A stretch of DNA of 51,404 nt from Micromonosporaceae bacterium (GCA_020027875.1 JAHRHA010000029.1:1-51404), one strand, 5' to 3'. Counted from the first letter of the stretch, positions 10,802-20,770 are shown. Numbers and translations are program-made. The notes: generated from the letters alone by a model not told the origin.

Positions 10802-10872
10802 TGGCGCCGGAGCCGACCTTGCGGAGGCGACCTTGATGGCGCCGGAGCCGACCTTGCGGAGGCGACCTTGAT
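10788..10872 (+). repeat. 35-bp tandem repeat multiplying the opcA ribosome-binding site
   Basis: Units begin with GGAGGCGACCTTGAT at 10788, 10823 and 10858; the first two are full 35-bp copies and the third breaks off inside opcA. Each carries a Shine-Dalgarno (GGAGG) five bases before a TTG. The first TTG (10798) overlaps the zwf stop as TTGA. The TTGs at 10798 and 10833 each open a 12-codon frame ending in PTLRRRP whose TGA overlaps the next TTG. The third TTG (10868) is the opcA start. The region thus reads as a chain of overlapping stop/start signals. Confidence 0.85.
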
Positions 10873-12001
10873 AGCTCTGTGGGACACAACGGGCACCGAG
10901 GTTGTCCGGGCGCTCTCGGCGGAGCGGCGAAATGCGGGCGGGGTCGCCAGCGGCCTAGCCCTGACACTGGTCGCGGTTGTCGACGAGAGAAGGGTACGTG
11001 AGGCCGAGACCGCCGCCGCCACCGCCGCAGCCGCACACCCGTGCCGCCTGCTGCTCGTGGTGCGAAGCCTGTCGAGCGCAAGCAGCGGCGGCGAGTCGCG
11101 CCTGGACGCCGAGATCGTCGTCGGCGGCCGCCTGGGCCCGTGTGAGGCGGTCGTGATGCGAATGCATGGGCGCCTCACCCGCCATGCCGAATCGGTGGTC
11201 ATCCCGTTGCTCGCCCCGGACGTTCCTGTCGTGACGTGGTGGCACGACGAGCCGCCGGAGCGCATCGCGACCGACCCGCTGGGCGTGGTCGGGGAACGTC
11301 GCATCACCGACGTCGCGCAGAGCCCCGACCCGATCGCCGCGTTGAACCAGCGGGCCGACGACTACGCGGCCGGAGACACGGATCTGGCGTGGACCCGCAC
11401 GACGCCGTGGCGTTCGCTGCTGGCCGGGGCGCTGGACACGGTCACCGCCCCGGTCGTGTCGGCGGCCGTCACCGCGGCGCCGGACGATCCGACCGCGGCA
11501 CTGCTTCGAGGCTGGCTGCAGGCGAGGCTCGGCATTACCCCGGTCGCGGTCGAGGGCGGACACATCGCCGGAGGCGACCAACGCGGACACGGCGCCGGAG
11601 GCGACCAACGCGGACACGGCGCCGGAGGCGACCAACGCGGACACGGCGCCGGAGGCGATCAGCGTGGTCCAGTCAAGGCTGTCGCGCTGCGCCTCGCCAA
11701 CGGTGAGGAGATCTCGATAGAGAGCGACGACGGGGTGGCGTTGCTGAACCGCACGGGCCTGCCGGAGCGGGTCCTGCCGCTGGTTCGCCGCCAGCTCGGC
11801 GACCAGCTCGCCGAGGAGCTGCGCCGGCTCGACGCCGATCAGCCCTACGCGGCCGCACTCGAGGCTGCCACCGGTAGGTCTGGTCTATCCGGACGACCCG
11901 GCGCCCGGGTCCACGTCTGGCATGACCCAGCCCCCGCCGACGGGGCCGCGGCCGACAGAGTCCCGGCCGAGGGTGGTGCCGCCGAGGTGTCGCCCGCATG
12001 A
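10868..12001 (+). CDS. opcA: Glucose-6-phosphate dehydrogenase assembly protein OpcA
   Basis: The 377-residue product begins MIALWDTTGTEVV and continues with RRNAGGVASGLALTLV and CRLLLVVRSLS, which mark OpcA, the protein required for assembly and activity of the actinobacterial Zwf. The TTG start at 10868 is the only one preserving this conserved N-terminus; GGAGG lies five bases upstream. Residues about 235-265 are an in-frame expansion of GGDQRGHGA, repeated three times plus a partial copy, from a 27-bp DNA repeat. This makes the protein longer than I would expect for OpcA. The expansion falls in a probable loop between LGITPVAVEGG and VKAVALRLANGEE. The stop overlaps the pgl start by ATGA. 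Confidence 0.93.
   Translation: MIALWDTTGTEVVRALSAERRNAGGVASGLALTLVAVVDERRVREAETAAATAAAAHPCRLLLVVRSLSSASSGGESRLDAEIVVGGRLGPCEAVVMRMHGRLTRHAESVVIPLLAPDVPVVTWWHDEPPERIATDPLGVVGERRITDVAQSPDPIAALNQRADDYAAGDTDLAWTRTTPWRSLLAGALDTVTAPVVSAAVTAAPDDPTAALLRGWLQARLGITPVAVEGGHIAGGDQRGHGAGGDQRGHGAGGDQRGHGAGGDQRGPVKAVALRLANGEEISIESDDGVALLNRTGLPERVLPLVRRQLGDQLAEELRRLDADQPYAAALEAATGRSGLSGRPGARVHVWHDPAPADGAAADRVPAEGGAAEVSPA
11570..11650 (+). repeat. 27-bp tandem repeat inside opcA, three copies plus a partial
   Basis: Units starting GGAGGCGACCAACGC lie at 11570, 11597 and 11624, with a diverged partial copy from 11651. They keep the reading frame (GGDQRGHGA). The seed is nearly the same as that of the tkt repeat (GGAGCGACCAACGC). 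Confidence 0.92.
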
Positions 12002-12813
12002 GCGAAACTGCCGTTCTCGTTCACTCCGACGCCGAGGTTCTCGCCCAGGCGGCGGCGGCACGCCTTGTCGTGCGACTGGTCGACGCGCAGGCTGCCCGGG
12101 GTTTCGCCTCGCTCGTACTCACCGGAGGCCGGGCGGCGGCGGGCGTCTATCGGGCGGTGCGCGACAGCCCAGCTCGGGACGCGGTCGACTGGAGCCACGT
12201 CGATATATGGTGGGGCGACGAGCGATTCCTGCCCGCCGGCCATCCAGAGCGCAACGAGACCCAGGCTCGCGAGGCGCTGCTCGACCACATTCCGCTCGAC
12301 CCGTCGCGGGTACACCCCATGCCGGCCTCCAACGGCACACACATCGCCGATACCAACCGCGACGATCCCCACCGCGACGATCCCCACCGCGACGATCCGG
12401 AGGCGGCGGCTGACCGCTATGCCCAAGCCTTGGCCGCCGCAGCCCGGCCGGGTACGGCGCGCCTGCCCCACTTCGATCTCTTGCTGCTCGGCGTCGGCGA
12501 GGACGGACATATCGCCTCGATCTTCCCGGAGCATCCCGCGGCTTACGAGACCCGGCCTGTCACGGCCGTACGGGGCAGCCCGAAACCGCCACCGGTGCGG
12601 CTCACGCTGACGCTGCCCGCGATCAACACGGCCGAGGAGATCTGGCTGATCGCCGCCGGGCCAGAGAAGGCCGGCGCGGTCGGCATGGCGCTCACCGGCG
12701 CGGGGCCCGTCCAGCTACCCGCTGCCGGCGTGCGCGCCGTCGACCGCACACTGTGGCTGCTCGACCGTGCCGCCGCGCGCGAAGTCTCACCGAGCATTCG
12801 CAGCCTGCGCTGA
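11998..12813 (+). CDS. pgl: 6-phosphogluconolactonase
   Basis: The 271-residue protein hydrolyses 6-phosphogluconolactone, the product of Zwf, and closes the operon. Family motifs are LTGGRAAAGVY near residue 41, WWGDERFLPAGHPERN near 71 and GVGEDGHIASIFPEHP near 165, all of the DevB/glucosamine-6-phosphate isomerase-like fold. Residues about 120-133 (DDPHRDDPHRDDP) come from a 15-bp unit repeated three times at 12356-12398, placed between the substrate-binding loops and AAADRYAQALAAA. No 6-phosphogluconate dehydrogenase gene follows; the next gene, rbpA, faces it. Confidence 0.95.
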   Translation: MSETAVLVHSDAEVLAQAAAARLVVRLVDAQAARGFASLVLTGGRAAAGVYRAVRDSPARDAVDWSHVDIWWGDERFLPAGHPERNETQAREALLDHIPLDPSRVHPMPASNGTHIADTNRDDPHRDDPHRDDPEAAADRYAQALAAAARPGTARLPHFDLLLLGVGEDGHIASIFPEHPAAYETRPVTAVRGSPKPPPVRLTLTLPAINTAEEIWLIAAGPEKAGAVGMALTGAGPVQLPAAGVRAVDRTLWLLDRAAAREVSPSIRSLR

Positions 12814-12852
12814 CCAGCCCAGGAAGCCCGGACGTCGCAGCGGCCGTACCGG

Positions 12853-13206
12853 CTATTCGCCTCGACGGGCCCGCAGGCGCTGCATGGCCTCGGCCAGGAT
12901 CGCCTCGCCGTCGGCCTCACTACGCCGTTCCTTGACGTACGCAAGGTGGGTCTTGTACGGCTCGGTGTGTGGCCGCGCTGGCGGGTTCTCCTCGTCCTGC
13001 CCGGCGGGCAGACCACATCGGGGGCAGTCCCACAACGCGGGCACGGGTACGTCGGCCGCGAACGAGTGCTCGGTTTGGTGCCCGTTGGCACACCAGTAGC
13101 CGACAGCACGGCGGGGAACCGCCTCTATCCGCTCGGCGGTGGCGTCGACCCAACGCACCGGACTCGATCCAACTCGGGTGCCACGAATGGCGTTTCCACT
13201 TGCCAC
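12853..13206 (-). CDS. rbpA: RNA polymerase-binding protein RbpA
   Basis: The 117-residue protein binds RNA polymerase and group 1/2 sigma factors and stabilises the open promoter complex; it is restricted to actinobacteria. The conserved features are the N-terminal ASGNAIRGTRVG, a zinc-ribbon-like core with YWCANGH (Cys39) and WDCPRCGLPAGQD (Cys61, Cys64), and the C-terminal sigma-interaction segment EPYKTHLAYVKERRSEADG. The start is a GTG at 13206. The 51 bases just upstream contain three tandem 17-bp units, each with an AGGAGCG Shine-Dalgarno. A TACACT at 13328-13333 may be the -10 box. It converges on pgl with a 39-nt gap. Confidence 0.96.
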   Translation of the reverse strand: MASGNAIRGTRVGSSPVRWVDATAERIEAVPRRAVGYWCANGHQTEHSFAADVPVPALWDCPRCGLPAGQDEENPPARPHTEPYKTHLAYVKERRSEADGEAILAEAMQRLRARRGE

Positions 13207-13210
13207 GGGG

Positions 13211-13261
13211 GGTCGCTCCTCGCTTCCGGTCGCTCCTCGCTTCCGGTCGCTCCTGGTGTCC
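13211..13261 (-). repeat. 17-bp tandem repeat multiplying the rbpA ribosome-binding site
   Basis: Three units at 13211-13227, 13228-13244 and 13245-13261 (the last diverged). On the minus strand each ends AGGAGCGACC, so three Shine-Dalgarno copies are stacked before the GTG at 13206, the nearest about 9 nt away. Confidence 0.88.
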
Positions 13262-13365
13262 GGGGGGTAAGACTCGGGCGAAGCTCGGTGGAGTCGTGCG
13301 ATGACTGCGGTCAGGCAGACCCAGGGAGTGTAAGCCGGGACGGCCGGACGGGAAAGCCGAGGAGA

Positions 13366-13614
13366 TTACAGTGGAGCGATCTTGATCCAGAGCCCAAAAC
13401 CGACGATGCAGGCAAACCAGATGATGCCGACCACCAGCGTGTAGCGGTCGAGGTTCTTCTCGGCCACCGACGATCCCGCGAGGCTGGACGACACGCCACC
13501 ACCGAACATGCTCGACAGACCGCCACCCTTGCCCCGGTGAAGCAAGATCAGCAGAGTCAGCAGCACGCTGGTGATGATGAGCAGCACAACCAGGGTGTAC
13601 GCGAACGCCATCAT
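13366..13614 (-). CDS. secG: Preprotein translocase subunit SecG
   Basis: The 82-residue protein has the SecG topology: a hydrophobic helix (about residues 4-24), a Gly/Ser loop with the hallmark HRGKGGGLSSMFGGG, and a second helix (about 58-78). It assists SecYE in protein export. Two adjacent ATGs (13614 and 13611) could start it; AGAGGA lies about 12 nt before the first. A TATCCG box further upstream is a plausible -10. The order tpiA ... secG ... rbpA on one strand is usual for actinobacteria, here with a binding-protein gene between tpiA and secG. Confidence 0.95.
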   Translation of the reverse strand: MMAFAYTLVVLLIITSVLLTLLILLHRGKGGGLSSMFGGGVSSSLAGSSVAEKNLDRYTLVVGIIWFACIVGFGLWIKIAPL

Positions 13615-13737
13615 GGCGGGTGGTGTTCCTCTCGGCGACGGATAGGGTCGGCACCGGCTCAGGCCTCATGCCTGCGGGCGGCGACCCAGGAATGATACCG
13701 GGCCGCCGCTGACGCTCACCCAGCTAGGGGCTTGGCC

Positions 13738-13801
13738 GCGGCGGGCTAGGGCTGCGGCGGGCTAGGGCTGCGGCGGACTAGCGCTGCGGCGGACTAGGGC
13801 T
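13738..13801 (-). repeat. 16-bp tandem repeat covering the stop codon of the binding-protein gene
   Basis: Four units of 16 bp (13738, 13754, 13770, 13786), two of type GCGGCGGGCTAGGGCT and two with A for G in the middle. On the minus strand each unit contains a TAG; the one in the unit at 13786 is the actual stop codon (13794-13796). Confidence 0.9.
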
Positions 13802-15608
13802 GGGCGAGACCGAGTGCGCACAGGTCGGGCATGGCGAACGCCGGGTGGATGAATCCGCCGAGCACGTTCGACCCGCTCAGTGTGATGGCCTTCTCATAGA
13901 GGATCGGGATGGTCACACCAAGCTCCTGGATCTGCTGATCAAGATCGCCCCAGAGCGCGAACTGCCGTTCTGGATCGGTCTCTGCGTGCGCGACCGCGAT
14001 CTGCTGATCAATCTTGGGGTCATTGAGGAGCGGCCAGTTGACGTTGCCGCTCGTGTGGCCGGTGACCGGGTCGGGTTCGGCGATACTGCTGCTCTCGAAG
14101 AGCGGCGGCAGTATGGCCGAGCCGCTCGCCCAGTCAGGGATCCAGCCGACGAGCATCATGTGGTAGTTGTTGAGAATGTCGCCGATGCCCTCGCGTCCGT
14201 AGTATGTCGACGCCTCGAGCGCTAGGGCCTCCACCTGGATCCCGGCGGCCTGGTACGCCTCGACGACCGTGTTCATCAACCGCCGGAAGAGCGGCCGGTC
14301 GCGGTAAGCAACCCTGATCTTGCTATCGCAGGGCTTCTTCAGCTTCGCCTGCTGCTCCATCAGCTCGATCGACTTCTCCGGGTTGCCCTCGGGGTGTGTG
14401 TTGGCCTCGTACACGTCGAACTTCTTGTGCGCCTTCAGGCCGGGCGGGATCATCGTCGTGGCGTAGTCGCCGGTCACCGACCCACCGTTGACCGCTCGCC
14501 ACTTCCGCTTGTTGAACGCGTAGATCAGGGCCTGGCGGCAGGCGATGTTGGGCACCACCCTGGTGTTGATCGCCATGTAACGGACCGCACTGGTCGGACC
14601 CGCGATCGCGCGGCTCATGAGATCGGTGTCGTTGACCACCTGCTGAAGGAAGTTCGGCGCTACATTGCCGTCCAACATGATCGTGTTTCGAGCCTCACCC
14701 TGGTCCTCGATCATCTCGTTGGTCAGCACACCACCGTTGTCCTGGCGGAAGTCGAGAACGATCTTGTCCGGGTATGCCTTACGCACCTGATCGGTGCTCT
14801 CCACCCAGAAGTTGTTGCGGACGAGAACCATCTTCTCGGCGTCGCGTGACTCGATCTTGTACGGGCCGTTCGCGTACGGGATCTCGGCGTACTCGAGCTT
14901 GGTGTCCTTGTCCGGCAGCACCGGCGCGAAGGTTGACAGCGCCAACGTGTAGCCAAAGTCCCCGACGGAGTGGGCCAGGTGGAAGACGATGTTCTTCTCG
15001 TCGGTGCACTGGATCGACTCCAGACCAAGGCCGTTGTTGTCGTTGCCGCTAAAGGGACCCTCATACGGCTCAGCATTGGGCTTGAGATAGGTCATGGGAT
15101 ATGGCGCGCCGTCGTCGCCGAGGAGGTCGGTGGCGAAGCGCCGCTCGATGCCGTACTTCACCTGGGAGCAGGTGACCGGCTCGCCCCCCTGCCATTTGAG
15201 GTTCGGCTTGAGGGTGAACTTCCAGACCGTGTTCTCCTCGCTCGGACGCCCCGTGTCGGTGGCGAGATCCGGCACGACTTCGCTGGCGGACGGGCCGGAT
15301 ACAGACCGGTACGTGGTCAGGGTCCGCGTGGTCAGGCGCAGCACATTCATCTCGACGGCCGAGTAGGTCCGTTGAGGGTCGAGGATGTCGATGCCACTCT
15401 GGATGTTGACGTAGAGTGTGCCGCCCTTCTTAGGCTCCGGCGGCGCGCTCGACGCGCCGGCAAGGTCGCACCCTCCGGCGGCGGCGAGGCCGGCGAGCGC
15501 GACGCCGCCGGCGATGAGACGACGTAGCCGCCCACCCGTGAACCGGCGGCGACCGGCCATACGTACATAGGGCGCGGACGAAACTCCGGAGGGGTCGCTC
15601 ATGCGCAT
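13794..15608 (-). CDS. ABC transporter substrate-binding lipoprotein, oligopeptide (SBP family 5) type
   Basis: The product of about 604 residues has a signal peptide with Arg-rich n-region and a lipobox AAAGGC (Cys near residue 47). The body has SBP_bac_5 hallmarks: KKGGTLYVNIQSGIDILDPQ, VWKFTLKPNLKWQGGEPVT, YANGPYKIESRD and SAVRYMAINTRVVPNIACR. Such proteins capture peptides or similar solutes for an ABC importer, but no permease or ATPase gene is adjacent, so it is an orphan. I favour the ATG at 15608, which has GAGG six bases upstream; ATGs at 15614 and 15560 are alternatives, and the last gives a more compact signal peptide. It lies between tpiA and secG on the same strand. Confidence 0.88.
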   Translation of the reverse strand: MRMSDPSGVSSAPYVRMAGRRRFTGGRLRRLIAGGVALAGLAAAGGCDLAGASSAPPEPKKGGTLYVNIQSGIDILDPQRTYSAVEMNVLRLTTRTLTTYRSVSGPSASEVVPDLATDTGRPSEENTVWKFTLKPNLKWQGGEPVTCSQVKYGIERRFATDLLGDDGAPYPMTYLKPNAEPYEGPFSGNDNNGLGLESIQCTDEKNIVFHLAHSVGDFGYTLALSTFAPVLPDKDTKLEYAEIPYANGPYKIESRDAEKMVLVRNNFWVESTDQVRKAYPDKIVLDFRQDNGGVLTNEMIEDQGEARNTIMLDGNVAPNFLQQVVNDTDLMSRAIAGPTSAVRYMAINTRVVPNIACRQALIYAFNKRKWRAVNGGSVTGDYATTMIPPGLKAHKKFDVYEANTHPEGNPEKSIELMEQQAKLKKPCDSKIRVAYRDRPLFRRLMNTVVEAYQAAGIQVEALALEASTYYGREGIGDILNNYHMMLVGWIPDWASGSAILPPLFESSSIAEPDPVTGHTSGNVNWPLLNDPKIDQQIAVAHAETDPERQFALWGDLDQQIQELGVTIPILYEKAITLSGSNVLGGFIHPAFAMPDLCALGLAQP

Positions 15609-15830
15609 ACTCATCCTCGCGGGCGCGGGCTAGGGCGGACCCCGCATCGTGAGCGGCGGCCATCCAACGATCCGGCACCAGGGTTAGGAGTGGTCGGGGG
15701 CAGAGGCCGGCGAGCCGGCCTGAGGTCACACTCTAGGACCCCCGGCCGGACCTCGCGAACCGGCCCGGATAGAAGGCGCCCGCCAACACAGACAGCGATG
15801 GGGAAGTGCCCGTCCGTACTCAAATGCAGG

Positions 15831-16613
15831 TCAGGAGCCGGTGAACCGGCAGATCCTGACGAACTCGTCGGCGTCGATGCTTGCTCCACCGACCAGCGCG
15901 CCATCGATGTCCGGCTGCTCCATGATGCCGGCGATGTTCGACGCCTTCACCGACCCGCCGTAGAGGATCCGGACAACCTTGGCGACCCCGCGTCCGTGGC
16001 TCGCGGCCAGTCGGGACCGGATCGCAGAAATGACCTCCTGGGCGTCCTCGGGTGTGGCGGTCTTGCCCGTACCTATCGCCCATACCGGCTCGTAGGCGAT
16101 GACCACCTTCTCCGTCTGATCCGCCGTCACACCCTCCAGACCGGCATCTAGCTGGGCCACCGTGTGCGCAACGTGCCCACCGGCCTCGCGCACCTCCAGG
16201 CCCTCGCCGATGCAGAGGATCGGGGCGATCTCGTTGACCAGGGCGGCCTTCACCTTCGCGTTGACCAACGCGTCGGTCTCGCTGTGGTAGGCCCGGCGCT
16301 CGGAGTGACCCACGACCACGTACGAGCAGCCCAGCCTGGCCAGCATCGCGCCGGAGATCTCCCCGGTGTAGGCGCCGTTCGGGTGCGCGGAGAGGTCCTG
16401 CGCGCCGTACTCGATGAGCCACTTGTCGCCGTCAACCGCAGTCTGCACCGTCCGGATGTCGGTAAACGGCGGCAGTACGACCACCTCGACCTCGGTGAGG
16501 TCCTTCACGGTCAAGCTGTGCGCCAACTTCTGTACCAGCGCGTTCGCCTCATAGTGGTTGAGGTTCATCTTCCAGTTGCCGGCCATCAGCGGCCGGCGCG
16601 GCTCTTCTGCCAC
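15831..16613 (-). CDS. tpiA: Triosephosphate isomerase
   Basis: The 260-residue barrel enzyme interconverts dihydroxyacetone phosphate and glyceraldehyde 3-phosphate. Active-site residues are visible: Lys in AGNWKMNLN (about residue 15), His in VVVGHSERR, and Glu in [14 protein letters not shown]. The phosphate-gripping [10 protein letters not shown] near the C-terminus is intact. The GTG start at 16613 is two bases after the pgk stop, so it is the last gene of the gap-pgk-tpiA operon. Confidence 0.97.
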   Translation of the reverse strand: MAEEPRRPLMAGNWKMNLNHYEANALVQKLAHSLTVKDLTEVEVVVLPPFTDIRTVQTAVDGDKWLIEYGAQDLSAHPNGAYTGEISGAMLARLGCSYVVVGHSERRAYHSETDALVNAKVKAALVNEIAPILCIGEGLEVREAGGHVAHTVAQLDAGLEGVTADQTEKVVIAYEPVWAIGTGKTATPEDAQEVISAIRSRLAASHGRGVAKVVRILYGGSVKASNIAGIMEQPDIDGALVGGASIDADEFVRICRFTGS

Positions 16614-16615
16614 GC

Positions 16616-18885
<2,270 letters not shown>

Positions 18886-19007
18886 CTAGCGAACGTGGGC
18901 GGCGCTACGCGGTCAACGGCCGGTCGTCGGCCTCATCGCCGCACAAACCGCAGACTATCGAAGCGCCGCGCTGGCCGACGCGCCGGGCTCCGAACCGGGG
19001 GTGTCCG

Positions 19008-19057
19008 TGATCATGTGACCTTTCCCGTGGTCGCCGACGGGAAAGGTCACATGATCA
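19008..19057. repeat. Perfect 21-bp inverted repeat (GATCATGTGACC palindrome), likely terminator
   Basis: Arms 19008-19028 and 19037-19057 are perfectly complementary (starting TGATCATGTGACC) around an 8-nt loop. It stands between the lipoprotein gene, which ends at 19080, and gap, both on the minus strand, so it could terminate the former. A related imperfect hairpin is at 20704-20750. Confidence 0.88.
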
Positions 19058-19079
19058 TGCGGTTTGGGTCAGGCAGTAC

Positions 19080-19592
19080 TCAAGCAGTAATGGTCAAGGT
19101 GCCGTTGGTCTTGCCGTTGAAGTAGTTCGTGCCCGACCCTTCGAACGTGCTCGCGCCTGAGGTGGCCTGATATCCCGACTGGCAGTCGTACGGACCCATC
19201 GTGACACTTTCGAGAAGGACGATGCTGGTCAGGACCTTTCCTTGACTATCGGGTTCGAGTGTCTGCTTCTTCTGCGCGCCCAGGCCCGGACCAGCGTTCT
19301 TTTGCAGGTTCCCCTGGACGCATTGCCACCCAGTGCTCACGCTGATCGTGATCTCATGGATCCCTTGGGGATCTTCGGCCTTCAGCGTGACCGTGAAGTG
19401 GTGGCCCACCGTGGCCTGGATAGTGCCGGAGCCCGCGATCTCTTTGGTCTCGCTCGTGCTTGTGTTGTTGACAGTCCATTTCAACAAGGGCGCCGTGGAG
19501 TCCGATGTTGGCTTGTCGACCTTCTCGCACGCTGTGAGCGCCACCAGGGCGACGAGTAGCCCGCCCACGAGCGCCAGCCTTCTGCTACCCAT
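19080..19592 (-). CDS. Secreted lipoprotein of unknown function (170 aa)
   Basis: A short signal peptide (RRLALVGGLLVALVALTAC) ends in a clear lipobox with Cys at about residue 22, so the protein should be lipid-anchored at the outer membrane face. The mature part is beta-rich, with HHFTVTLKAEDPQGIHEITI suggesting an immunoglobulin-like or cadherin-like strand pattern, two further cysteines (WQCVQG and YDCQSGYQ) that may form a disulfide, and a C-terminus ending TNGTLTITA. I do not recognise a family. The ATG at 19592 is chosen because it places the signal peptide at the N-terminus; the frame is open 26 codons further. It is divergent from the AbiEi-like gene. Confidence 0.7.
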   Translation of the reverse strand: MGSRRLALVGGLLVALVALTACEKVDKPTSDSTAPLLKWTVNNTSTSETKEIAGSGTIQATVGHHFTVTLKAEDPQGIHEITISVSTGWQCVQGNLQKNAGPGLGAQKKQTLEPDSQGKVLTSIVLLESVTMGPYDCQSGYQATSGASTFEGSGTNYFNGKTNGTLTITA

Positions 19593-19776
19593 GACGCGAG
19601 ATTGACCGGCATCGTCGGTGCTTGCAAGCAGTGGGACAGGAACCCGACGACTCGAGTCAGCCGCCGCCATAGCAGATCATCGGCCAACGACCATCGATGT
19701 CCACAGGTGCGCTGGTTGTCCACAGATCCTGAATGCGGGCTTGAGCCGGCCGGACACCCCCGCCACGATTCAGCGT

Positions 19777-20712
19777 GTGCTTGAGGACGTGGCCCTGCGG
19801 CAGGCCGGAGTGATCACCCGCGAACAGGCCATCCGTTGCGGACTCACCGACGAGGGGATCGAAGCCAACGTCACCGCTCATCGTTGGCGGAGAATCTTTA
19901 GAAGCGTGTATGCAACCTTCAGCGGACCATTGCCCAGGCCCACCCTGCTGTGGGCGGTGGTCCTGCGGGCCGGACGTGGCGCGATGCTCAGCCACGAGAC
20001 CGCCGCCGAACTGCTCGGACTCACAGACAAGCGATCACCTCGCATCCATGTGACGGTTCCCGCCGAGCGAACACCTGACCCGATCGCGGGTGTAGTGATC
20101 CACCGGTCGCGCCGGGCCTCGGCCGCGGTTCACCCGACGCGTACACCTCCACAGACCCGCGTCGAGGAGACGGTGCTCGACCTGACCCAAACCGCGCGAG
20201 GCATCGAGGACGCATTCTCGTGGTTGGCGCGAGCGGTGGGCGCCCGCCTGACCACGGCGGCGAGGTTGAGCTCGGCCATGGCCCACCGGCGCCGGCTCCG
20301 GTGGCGTCGACTGATCGATGGGGCGTTGCGTGACGTGGCGGTCGGGTGTCACTCCGTGCTCGAGCTGATGTACTACCGCGACGTGGAAAGGGCGCATCGC
20401 CTGCCGCGCGCCGACCGGCAGTCCCGGTTAGAGCGGCTCGGGCGCATTAGGTATGACGACGTGCACTACCGCCGCTACGGCACCGTCGTCGAGTTGGATG
20501 GCCAGGCCGCACATCCCGATCCGGAGCGCTTCCGTGATATGCGCCGCGACAACGCCACGGTTGTCGCGAGCCGACGCGTGCTGCGATACGGCACGGGCGA
20601 TGTCGCCTCAACGCCGTGTAGCGTCGCCGCCGAGGTGGCATCGGTCCTTCAGGACGAGGGCTGGACCGGCTCGCCCCAGCGGTGCACCCGACCCGACTGT
20701 GTCATCGCGTGA
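19777..20712 (+). CDS. AbiEi/DUF559-like protein (orphan)
   Basis: About 311 residues. The N-terminus (LRQAGVITREQAIRCGLTDE, then RWRRIFRSVYATF) is the winged-helix type found in AbiEi antitoxins and related actinobacterial proteins; a middle segment (LLWAVVLRAGRGAMLSHETA) is also typical. The C-terminus (DDVHYRRYGTVVELDGQAAH, then ERFRDMRRDNATVV) resembles the Vsr-like DUF559 nuclease fold with a possible E-D-R-D metal site. No AbiEii toxin gene is adjacent, so a toxin-antitoxin role is not supported. The GTG at 19777 is preceded at 7 nt by CACGAT, a weak -10-like box; upstream starts are possible. Many actinobacterial genomes carry single proteins of this kind with no known function. Confidence 0.68.
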   Translation: MLEDVALRQAGVITREQAIRCGLTDEGIEANVTAHRWRRIFRSVYATFSGPLPRPTLLWAVVLRAGRGAMLSHETAAELLGLTDKRSPRIHVTVPAERTPDPIAGVVIHRSRRASAAVHPTRTPPQTRVEETVLDLTQTARGIEDAFSWLARAVGARLTTAARLSSAMAHRRRLRWRRLIDGALRDVAVGCHSVLELMYYRDVERAHRLPRADRQSRLERLGRIRYDDVHYRRYGTVVELDGQAAHPDPERFRDMRRDNATVVASRRVLRYGTGDVASTPCSVAAEVASVLQDEGWTGSPQRCTRPDCVIA

Positions 20713-20750
20713 CCTTTCCCGTCAGTCCACACGGACAAAGTCACGCGATC
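20704..20750. terminator. Imperfect 19-bp hairpin between convergent genes
   Basis: Arms 20704-20722 and 20731-20750 match at 16 of 19 positions, starting ATCGCGTGACC; the left arm includes the stop codon of the AbiEi-like gene. It lies between that gene and whiA, which converge, and resembles the perfect palindrome at 19008-19057, including the TGACCTTTCCCGT segment. Confidence 0.6.
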
Positions 20751-20770
20751 ACGACAAGCAGATCCGAGGG

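Noticed and set aside
11570..11650. CRISPR-like array in opcA
   Set aside because: Units are contiguous without spacers and keep the reading frame; it is a coding tandem repeat.
19777..20712. Type IV toxin-antitoxin system
   Set aside because: No AbiEii-like nucleotidyltransferase lies on either side; only the antitoxin-like part is present.
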